A stretch of DNA of 64,000 nt from JACJXF01 sp038316435. Its GTDB lineage: Bacteria; Bacteroidota; Bacteroidia; Bacteroidales; GCA-2748055. The notes below the pieces were generated by a model. That model worked only from the letters and a program-made list of their open reading frames with translations, was not told where the DNA came from and did not search any database. Shown here piece after piece: positions 9,530 through 16,395 of the stretch (position 1 is the first letter of the stretch; each line of letters opens with the position of its first letter). The stretch is from positions 62,001 to 126,000 of the forward strand of contig JBBQAQ010000003.1 of the NCBI GenBank assembly GCA_038316435.1, in the 5' to 3' direction. The translations under genes were made by a program, and so were the position numbers.

Positions 9530-10030
9530 TTATATTTTTTCAATTTTAAAAACCCGATCAATCAGTCTGTCTGTAGAATACACATGGATTAAATATAACC
9601 CACTTGGAAAAGTTTCCATTTTTAGCTCAATAAATCCTGATTCAGAAACACTATAACTTTCAGTTCTGTAAATTGTTCCTCTACTGGAATATACTTCAAT
9701 GAGCAATAATTTAATAGTGCGGATATTAAAAAGAATTGTCAGATTTATAACTACAGGATTTGGATAAACTTCAACAGCATTAATACCTGAAACAATTTTA
9801 AAATCCTGATTATTAATGAGTGATGGCTGTTGAAACCCTTGGCTTATTCCATTTGCTGGTGTAATAAGCGATCCTGTTATGGCTTCTCCAACTGAAAAAG
9901 TGATTAATCCCTCCGTAACATTTCCAGTGTTACCAGCAATCGAAATTACAGCTCTTGTAATACTCTGGGAGGAGACCTTAATTGTCACCAGGAGTAAAAA
10001 ACACACACATACAAACCTAGATTTTACCAT
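9530..10030 (-). CDS. small T9SS cargo protein with C-terminal sorting domain
   Basis: A 166-residue exported protein. Residues 1-21 are a signal peptide ending in KVSSQ. A short body contains VGEAITGSL and ANGISQGFQQP, phrases often seen ahead of type A T9SS sorting domains. The rest (VEVYPNPV at about 85, then SGLYLIHVYS and the final VFKIEKI) is a T9SS type A C-terminal sorting domain. The protein should cross the outer membrane through the type IX system and be attached to the surface or released. Almost nothing remains besides signal and sorting domain, so it may be a small linker or coat protein. It is followed on the same strand by the C1q-like protein. Confidence 0.8.
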   Translation of the reverse strand: MVKSRFVCVCFLLLVTIKVSSQSITRAVISIAGNTGNVTEGLITFSVGEAITGSLITPANGISQGFQQPSLINNQDFKIVSGINAVEVYPNPVVINLTILFNIRTIKLLLIEVYSSRGTIYRTESYSVSESGFIELKMETFPSGLYLIHVYSTDRLIDRVFKIEKI

Positions 10031-10052
10031 GTTAAGTGGAAAATATCAGGTT

Positions 10053-10060
10053 CAAATGTA
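10053..10060 (-). promoter_or_regulatory. TAnnTTTG -7 box for the T9SS cargo gene
   Basis: On the minus strand the bases read TACATTTG, an exact -7 consensus match 22 bases before the start codon at 10030. A TTTG lies further up (10074-10077), but only 13 bases away instead of about 19, so the -33 box is uncertain. Confidence 0.4.
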
Positions 10061-10107
10061 ATTAAATATTCGACAAATAATAATTAGACCGCTTTTTTAG
10101 AAAGGGT

Positions 10108-11217
10108 TCAAATAGGAATACTAGTAGTAACTTCCTCTCCTTTATATATTTTTATGAGTTCAATAAACCGATCGAATAAAAAAGCTGTGTCTGTAGGCCC
10201 ACCAGAAGCTTCTGGATGAAACTGGGTAGAAAAAAATGGTTTTATATTATGGAGCATTCCCTCATTAGTATTATCATTGAGGTTTGTATACAATGTAGTC
10301 CAATTTTTAGTAAGAGTGCTATCATTAATAGCAAAACCATGATTTTGAGAAGTAATAAATGCTCGATTACTACCTGTTCTTAAAACAGGTTGATTATGAC
10401 TTCTATGCCCATACTTCAATTTATACGTATCTGCACCGGAAGCAAGTGCCATTAATTGATTACCCAGGCAAATGCCAAAAATAGGACGAGAACCTTCATA
10501 AGCCCGACTCAGGTTACGGATTGTTGCATCGCATTTTTTGGGATCCCCAGGACCATTGGAAATAAAAAGCCCGTCATAATCCTCCTTAGAAAAATCATAA
10601 TCCCAAGGAACCCGAATAACAGTAGTATCACGTTCAAGTAAATGCCTGATGATATTGAATTTTACTCCACAATCTATTAAAAGTATCTTGTATTTACCTT
10701 TCCCATATACTTCTCTTTTCTTAGTACTTACCTGATCTACAAGGTTTTCAAGGTTGGGGTCATAAATTGGAACATCTTTACCGTCAAAAATGATTTTTCC
10801 CAACATAGAACCCTTCTCTCTTAAAATTTTTGTAAGAAATCTTGTGTCAACACCGTAAATGCCAGGGATTTTATGCTCCTTTAACCAGTCTCCAAGACTC
10901 TTCTCTGCATTCCAATGCGAATAATTGTGTGAATAATCAGAGATAACCAATCCTGAAATATGTAATGATGCTGATTCAAAAAACTTTAAAAGTCCATTTT
11001 CCATTTCTTGTACTGGAACTCCATAATTTCCAACCAATGGATAAGTTAAAACTAATATCTGACCTTTATAAGACGGGTCAGTTAAACTCTCGGGATAACC
11101 TGTCATTGCAGTATTAAAAACCACCTCACCGCCAACAGAGCTTTCGTGGCCAAAAGATTGTCCAGAGATTTCAGTTCCGTCTTCGAGCCGGAGTTTGATT
11201 AAAGGGGAATCGATCAT
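10108..11217 (-). CDS. carA: carbamoyl-phosphate synthase small (glutaminase) subunit
   Basis: A 369-residue protein matching CarA over its length. The N-terminal CPSase domain reads LEDGTEISGQSFG and FNTAMTGYPESLTDPSY. The class I glutamine amidotransferase domain has the catalytic Cys in GICLGNQ and the His/Glu pair in FHPEASGG. CarA releases ammonia from glutamine for CarB to make carbamoyl phosphate, for arginine and pyrimidine synthesis. The ATG follows the stop codon of the thioredoxin-like gene directly (TAA-ATG, no gap), so the two are probably co-transcribed and translationally coupled. No carB is in the window. Confidence 0.95.
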   Translation of the reverse strand: MIDSPLIKLRLEDGTEISGQSFGHESSVGGEVVFNTAMTGYPESLTDPSYKGQILVLTYPLVGNYGVPVQEMENGLLKFFESASLHISGLVISDYSHNYSHWNAEKSLGDWLKEHKIPGIYGVDTRFLTKILREKGSMLGKIIFDGKDVPIYDPNLENLVDQVSTKKREVYGKGKYKILLIDCGVKFNIIRHLLERDTTVIRVPWDYDFSKEDYDGLFISNGPGDPKKCDATIRNLSRAYEGSRPIFGICLGNQLMALASGADTYKLKYGHRSHNQPVLRTGSNRAFITSQNHGFAINDSTLTKNWTTLYTNLNDNTNEGMLHNIKPFFSTQFHPEASGGPTDTAFLFDRFIELIKIYKGEEVTTSIPI

Positions 11218-12699
11218 TTATTTGCTTTTTCTTATTTCTTCTAAAATAATTTGTTCTGCCTGTTCAGGACTAATGTGCTTTGCAAGAATTTTTTTATCCT
11301 TATCAAATAAATATAAAATGTTCGAACTATTAACATCATATGTTTCCCGATATGAAAAATCATATGGGTTCCAGGCATTTATCCACCCATAAAGATTATT
11401 TACTGTAACAAAATCAACCCACTTTTCCTTGCCTTGTATTCCTGAAAGCATGTGTACTGCAATTACCTGAACTCCTTTAGATTTAAGTCTTTCATAAATA
11501 CTATGTAGTTCGGGAATTGATTTCTTACAATGTCCACAGTCGGCCTCCCAAAAATATAATAATATGAAATTTGCTGAAACATTTTTCAAATTAAAGAAAT
11601 CCCCAACATATGGATTCTTTTTTAAGCTAGTGTCTTCCGCAGCAAGCATAAAATGATCATCAGAAACACGAACTAATTGAATGTCAGGTGCAGTCTTACC
11701 TATTAAAAGAGGTTTTAGTTTAATAACTCTCTTCTTTAAGTCTTCTGTAAATTTTTTATCAGACCATGATGCCTCAGGTAAATAATACTTTTCAGCAATA
11801 TAGATATATACAGCATCCATAGTAAGATATTTACTATTGGCATAGTAGTTGAACAATGTTGTTAACATATACTTAAAAAGGAAAGTATCTGCTCTTGAAA
11901 GCTGAATAAGATGATCAACTTCCTTATAAACAGAATCAGGAAGTGGTATTACGAGATTGTCCAAATAATAAGTCAGCTTTTTTTCGTAAAACGGGGTTCT
12001 CAATAATCGAACATCGGATAAATCAAAAAAATCAAAATAGTGCTGTTTAAAATATCGAACTTGGTATGTAGAATCAGTTATTACTCCCTTTTCATCACGC
12101 GGAGGATCTGGAACTTCAACCTCTTTCAAAGAAATTAGAAATTTACTTAAAAAAGATTCCTTATTTGAATCGATAAGCTTCGATACATATCCAATAACTT
12201 CATTATTAATACTTTCAATTTTACTCCGGATCAATATACTATCTTTACTATTGGCAGAAACTAAACTCTTTTGAAGCTGATTAGCAAGATCTCTCTGATC
12301 TGCAATAAAACTCTGATATTGATAGAAGAGGATATTATCGCTATCTCCTGTTATTTTCGTCTTTCTGCTAAGGTCAATAGTGTCGCTTACTACAGAAAAA
12401 ACCTGATTTTTATCAATCAGTAAATCAAATCTGTTTTTATTTGGAAGGTAAACCAGATAAAGACCGGAGGGAAGTTTTTTATCTCCAAAAAACTCACCTT
12501 GTCCCTTATTGTTCAATATTGCACTATCCTGAATTATAAGTGACTCCCTGAAATAATGCCCAAGAATTAATGTGTCGCCAGCAAAAGCGGGCATCGTAAT
12601 TTTAATTCTGTGCTGACCAGATAATCTGCAATTATTAAAAAAAACCAGAGAGAAAATTAAAAAATAGAAAATAGCCCTTCCCATATTTTTAGCTGTCAA
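11218..12699 (-). CDS. exported thioredoxin-like protein with DUF4369/DUF5106-type N-terminus
   Basis: A 493-residue envelope protein. It begins with a hydrophobic signal segment (AIFYFLIFSLVFFNN); a Cys at residue 24 (NNCRLSG) is not a good lipobox. The middle part resembles the DUF4369/DUF5106 domains that come before thioredoxin folds in Bacteroidota. The C-terminal about 150 residues are a TlpA/ResA-like thioredoxin domain with the active site ADCGHCKK in the setting LLYFWEADCGHC. It likely acts as a periplasmic thiol-disulfide oxidoreductase. It abuts carA with no gap, which more likely reflects shared transcription than shared function. A TAACTTTG promoter box lies 51 bases upstream of the ATG. 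Confidence 0.82.
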   Translation of the reverse strand: MTAKNMGRAIFYFLIFSLVFFNNCRLSGQHRIKITMPAFAGDTLILGHYFRESLIIQDSAILNNKGQGEFFGDKKLPSGLYLVYLPNKNRFDLLIDKNQVFSVVSDTIDLSRKTKITGDSDNILFYQYQSFIADQRDLANQLQKSLVSANSKDSILIRSKIESINNEVIGYVSKLIDSNKESFLSKFLISLKEVEVPDPPRDEKGVITDSTYQVRYFKQHYFDFFDLSDVRLLRTPFYEKKLTYYLDNLVIPLPDSVYKEVDHLIQLSRADTFLFKYMLTTLFNYYANSKYLTMDAVYIYIAEKYYLPEASWSDKKFTEDLKKRVIKLKPLLIGKTAPDIQLVRVSDDHFMLAAEDTSLKKNPYVGDFFNLKNVSANFILLYFWEADCGHCKKSIPELHSIYERLKSKGVQVIAVHMLSGIQGKEKWVDFVTVNNLYGWINAWNPYDFSYRETYDVNSSNILYLFDKDKKILAKHISPEQAEQIILEEIRKSK

Positions 12700-12750
12700 A
12701 CTATAAAAGAATTAGTATTAATTGTAAGAAATTATCTAATATACCGGCCA

Positions 12751-12758
12751 CAAAGTTA
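12751..12758 (-). promoter_or_regulatory. TAnnTTTG -7 box for the thioredoxin-like/carA unit
   Basis: The minus strand reads TAACTTTG, an exact consensus match, 51 bases before the ATG at 12699. The -33 region has only a weak TTTC. Confidence 0.45.
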
Positions 12759-12957
12759 CATATAAAAACTTACAGATTGAAATCCGGATTAGCCAATTAT
12801 TGATTATCAGAATCTGTGCCAAAAGAATAATAAAGACTCACTTTATATAAAAACAGATAATTCTGTTGGATTCCAAAAAAGGAATTTTTAATATCGCACT
12901 TACAGAATTATTTAATCCCTACCTTAGATTTCAATAAAACAAATCATTTTTCATATC

Positions 12958-13932
12958 ATGTTAAGTATTGAAAAGGCTCAGAATATTATAGAAAAGGAAA
13001 TCGAACGGCTTGTAATTCCAACTGAACCGAAGAATCTTTATAAACCTGTCAGGTATATACTAGAAAACGGTGGAAAACGAATTCGGCCTGCACTCCTTCT
13101 TGTTGCATGTGATATGTTTAATTCTGATTACATGAAAGCCCTTTACCCTGCGCTTGGAATTGAAGTGTTTCATAATTTCACCCTATTACACGATGATCTT
13201 ATGGATAATTCTGCGATAAGAAGGAGTAAACCAACTGCTCATATTAAATGGGATTCAAATACAGCAATTCTTTCTGGTGATGTAATGTCTATTCTTGCTA
13301 ACAACTTGATGGGAATGGTAGATAAGGAAGTTGTTTTTCCTGTAACCCGGCTATTCAATAAGACTGCCATGGAAGTTTGCGAGGGTCAGATGCTCGATAT
13401 GGAATATGCACTCAGGGAAAGCGTTTCCATTCCTGAATATATTAACATGATCCGGCTAAAAACATCCGTCCTTATCGCGGCCTCTTTAGGAATAGGCTCT
13501 CTGATAGGAGGAGCTTCAGAGTGCGATGCAGATATCTTGTATAAATTTGGGATTAATCTAGGTTTAGCATTTCAAATTCAGGATGATTATTTAGATAGCT
13601 TTGGGGATCCTAAAATATTCGGGAAGAAAATTGGAATGGATATTTTAGCAAATAAAAGAACCTTTTTGGCAATTAGCGCTTTTGAAAAAGCTTCTGGTAA
13701 AGACCAGGAATACCTTAAAAAATTATTTTCTGTTATTGATAGTGATCCAGCTGAAAAAATTCAAAATGTATTAAATTTATATGAAAAATATGGAATTCGT
13801 GATTCGGCAAAAAATAAAATTTTAAATCTACATCTTTCGGGGATTGAATATTTGAATTCATTAAATATTCCCGCTGAGAGAAAAAAATGGTTATTAGAAT
13901 TTTCAGAAGTACTGCTGAATAGAAAAAAGTAA
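12958..13932 (+). CDS. polyprenyl (geranylgeranyl/farnesyl-type) diphosphate synthase
   Basis: A 324-residue class I trans-isoprenyl diphosphate synthase. The first aspartate-rich motif is LLHDDLMD, followed by RRSKPTAH. The second is QIQDDYLDSFGD. GGKRIRPAL near residue 35 binds isopentenyl diphosphate. The enzyme condenses isopentenyl diphosphate with an allylic diphosphate to make the chain used for quinones or other prenyl lipids. The chain length is set by residues before the first motif (FHNFTLLHDD) and cannot be fixed by eye, so I give no gene symbol. The gene is monocistronic or leads into the YfiR-SpoIIE gene 81 bases downstream. Confidence 0.92.
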   Translation: MLSIEKAQNIIEKEIERLVIPTEPKNLYKPVRYILENGGKRIRPALLLVACDMFNSDYMKALYPALGIEVFHNFTLLHDDLMDNSAIRRSKPTAHIKWDSNTAILSGDVMSILANNLMGMVDKEVVFPVTRLFNKTAMEVCEGQMLDMEYALRESVSIPEYINMIRLKTSVLIAASLGIGSLIGGASECDADILYKFGINLGLAFQIQDDYLDSFGDPKIFGKKIGMDILANKRTFLAISAFEKASGKDQEYLKKLFSVIDSDPAEKIQNVLNLYEKYGIRDSAKNKILNLHLSGIEYLNSLNIPAERKKWLLEFSEVLLNRKK

Positions 13933-14013
13933 TTTTTTTTACGTACATAATTATTTTAATTTGCATGGTAAAGCATATCTTTATTAGAAAATAATCTTTA
14001 AAAGCTCCTTTAC

Positions 14014-15903
14014 ATGAAAAATCTTATGCGCTTATTGATTTTAGTAGCGATCCTATTTTTATCTTTCTCTTCCCTAATTTTTTCTCAGGGATTTGACAAT
14101 CAGACCCGAGCTATTTACATGCTGGATATTTCCAAATATGTAGAATATCCTGCAATAGAGTTTGCCAAGCAGGAAAACTTCAGCATTGGTATTTTAGATA
14201 AGGAGGATACTTTACTTTGGGAGGTTGATAATGTTGCCCGTACCCGTAAATTCATTCAGGGAAAACCAATTAAAATAATGCTTTTCAGAGATCTTTCTGA
14301 AGTAATTCCTACTAACGTTATTTATGTAAATAGATCGAGTGAAATCAAACTTTCAACACTTCTTTCTAAAATTGAAGGTAAAAACACCTTATTAATCAGC
14401 GAGGGCTACGAATTTAGGGAGTCTATGTTGAATTTCGTTGCTGTTAAAGGCAAGACGGAATTTGAAGCAAATGAAGAGTTAATGAAAAAAGCGGGATTGA
14501 AAGTTAGTCAGCTATTTCTTGCCCAATCAATTAAAACAAGAGAAGATTGGCAAAAATTATTCGAGAAGACCGATGTAGCACTATCTGAAGAAAAAGTAGT
14601 GACCCAACAACAAAAAGTAGTTATTGAGGATCAGACTACTCAAATTACTGCTCAGGCAGAAAAAATAAAACACCAAGAAGCCCGTTTGGATAGCCTTGAC
14701 CATGAGATAAAGGCAAAACAGGCAAATATCCGACAAAAAGAAATTGTTCTTTCGAAACAGGTGAAGGAAATTACTAATCAAAAAGAGATTATTACTAAGC
14801 AGGTTGCAGAAGTGAGCCAGCAAAAACAAATTCTCGAAAAACTTGAAATTGGCGTTAAACAAAGAGAAAAGGAGATTGAAGCCCAAACTTCACAAATTGA
14901 TCTGCAAAAAGGTCAAATAGTTGATCAATTGAAACAAATTGAAAAACAAAAACTTATCACCTACTTTGTCGTTGTTGCTTTAATTCTCGTGACTGGACTT
15001 GGATATTTCATTTATGTAAACTATCGCAACAAAAAGAAAGCCAATGACATACTTGAGGAAAGAAATCGACTTATCACACTTCAAAAGGAGGAAATTCAGG
15101 AACAAAAGGAGGTTGCTGAAATGCAACGCGATCAAATAACTTATCAAAAAAAGCATATCACTGATAGTATCCATTATGCCTTGAGAATTCAACGGGCAAT
15201 ATTACCTTCTCTTGAACTTTTTACGGATGAAATTGAGCATTTCGTTTTATATAAACCTAGAGATATAGTAAGTGGTGATTTTTACTGGGTAAATAAAAAG
15301 GATAATCTTTGGATTGTTATTGCAGCTGACTGCACGGGTCATGGTGTCCCCGGAGCCTTTATGAGTATGTTGGGTGTTAGTTTTCTGAATGAAATAGTAA
15401 TTAATAAGCATATCCATAAACCTGATCAGATTTTGAATGCGCTTAGGGATAATATCATTAGTGCTTTAAAACAGGTTGCTTCAGAAAGTGGAGTAAAGGA
15501 CGGTATGGATATCTCTGTTTGCGCAATAGATTTTAGCACTGGTGTTTTGGAATGGGCTGGAGCAAATAACCCCTTATTTCTTGTTCAGAATGGTGAGTTA
15601 AACCATGTTAAAGCAGATAAAATGCCAGTTGCAATTCATGATCGAATGGATCCTTTTACATTAAATACATTTAAACTAAATAAGGGCGATACTTTTTACA
15701 CATTCTCTGATGGATATGTTGACCAATTCGGTGGAGCAAATCAGAAGAAGTTCCTAAGTAAAAATTTCAAAGATGTAATTATGGCTATACAGGATAAATC
15801 AATGTATGAACAAGGAGTTAAACTGGATGAGGTATTTGAAGAATGGAAAAGGGATGTAGAGCAGGTCGACGATGTTACTTTGATAGGTTTAAGATATACG
15901 TAA
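14014..15903 (+). CDS. YfiR-like periplasmic domain fused to SpoIIE-type phosphatase
   Basis: A 629-residue membrane sensor. A signal peptide (MRLLILVAILFLSFSSL) is followed by a YfiR/HmsC-like (DUF4154) domain, residues about 28-180 (AIYMLDISKYVEYP, NVIYVNRSSE, NTLLISEGYEF, LKVSQLFLAQS). A long glutamine/lysine-rich coiled coil comes next (about 190-310), then a transmembrane helix (about 315-337), a second coiled coil, and a SpoIIE/PP2C phosphatase domain from about 383. The phosphatase keeps its metal residues in VSGDFYW, DCTGHGVPGA, KDGMD and SDGYVDQFGG. SpoIIE domains dephosphorylate serine/threonine, usually on STAS anti-anti-sigma proteins. YfiR is normally a separate inhibitor of a diguanylate cyclase; here it appears built in as the sensor. 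Confidence 0.88.
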   Translation: MKNLMRLLILVAILFLSFSSLIFSQGFDNQTRAIYMLDISKYVEYPAIEFAKQENFSIGILDKEDTLLWEVDNVARTRKFIQGKPIKIMLFRDLSEVIPTNVIYVNRSSEIKLSTLLSKIEGKNTLLISEGYEFRESMLNFVAVKGKTEFEANEELMKKAGLKVSQLFLAQSIKTREDWQKLFEKTDVALSEEKVVTQQQKVVIEDQTTQITAQAEKIKHQEARLDSLDHEIKAKQANIRQKEIVLSKQVKEITNQKEIITKQVAEVSQQKQILEKLEIGVKQREKEIEAQTSQIDLQKGQIVDQLKQIEKQKLITYFVVVALILVTGLGYFIYVNYRNKKKANDILEERNRLITLQKEEIQEQKEVAEMQRDQITYQKKHITDSIHYALRIQRAILPSLELFTDEIEHFVLYKPRDIVSGDFYWVNKKDNLWIVIAADCTGHGVPGAFMSMLGVSFLNEIVINKHIHKPDQILNALRDNIISALKQVASESGVKDGMDISVCAIDFSTGVLEWAGANNPLFLVQNGELNHVKADKMPVAIHDRMDPFTLNTFKLNKGDTFYTFSDGYVDQFGGANQKKFLSKNFKDVIMAIQDKSMYEQGVKLDEVFEEWKRDVEQVDDVTLIGLRYT

Positions 15904-15914
15904 TCAACTAATTA

Positions 15915-15944
15915 AGGGGTGATGCAAGTATTGCTTTCACCCCT
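15915..15944. terminator. hairpin between convergent genes
   Basis: AGGGGTGA (15915-15922) pairs with TCACCCCT (15937-15944). Inside it GCAA pairs with TTGC around a 3-base loop. It lies in the 56-base gap between two converging stop codons. The T-run is poor on both strands, so it may be a weak two-way terminator. Confidence 0.6.
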
Positions 15945-15959
15945 CCTGTTTTCTTGAAA

Positions 15960-16181
15960 TTATTGGCAATCATAATAGGTAGTTGTTCCACCTATAGTTA
16001 CATTTTCAGCTTCCTTTAATGCTAGCTGAGTACCACAATATGTAGCACTTGAACCGTAAGTTTTTACACCACTTGTATCAGTAACAAGAGTGCATGATTT
16101 ACAATCCTCAAGAAGTTCACACGAAGGAATCAACGCAGCAAGAAAAAGCAAGACTCCAATACGACGTAAAAGATTTCTCAT
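15960..16181 (-). CDS. small cysteine-rich lipoprotein
   Basis: A 73-residue predicted lipoprotein. A basic start (RNLLRR), hydrophobic stretch and lipobox LIPSC put the lipidated Cys near residue 21. The mature part holds four more cysteines (EDCKSC, TYCGTQ and the final YDCQ), which could form two disulfides. The 15 codons further upstream are left out because the signal peptide begins at the ATG at 16181 and a good promoter lies just upstream. Small CKxC...YCG lipoproteins like this are familiar in Bacteroidota, but I know of no function for them. It converges with the YfiR-SpoIIE gene. Confidence 0.7.
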   Translation of the reverse strand: MRNLLRRIGVLLFLAALIPSCELLEDCKSCTLVTDTSGVKTYGSSATYCGTQLALKEAENVTIGGTTTYYDCQ

Positions 16182-16213
16182 TTTTTCGTTTTTTAGGGTT
16201 GTGTTAAACTTTT

Positions 16214-16243
16214 CAAAAATAGTCAATTTTAATTATAATCAAA
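16214..16243 (-). promoter_or_regulatory. complete Bacteroidota promoter for the small lipoprotein
   Basis: On the minus strand TTTG (16240-16243) is followed by 18 bases and then TATTTTTG (16214-16221). This matches TTTG-N19-TAnnTTTG closely. The -7 box is 32 bases before the ATG at 16181, which supports that start. Confidence 0.6.
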
Positions 16244-16395
16244 TCTGTGTGAGATATTTTTGAAGCAATTCAAAAATAATGATGCCTCATTTCAATTCAT
16301 GAACTCGTAAATAAATTGGAGGCGCTTAACAATTGATAAAAATAATGACTCAAAAATCATTACTATTGTAACTTCCGGACAAAATATTTTTTTTC

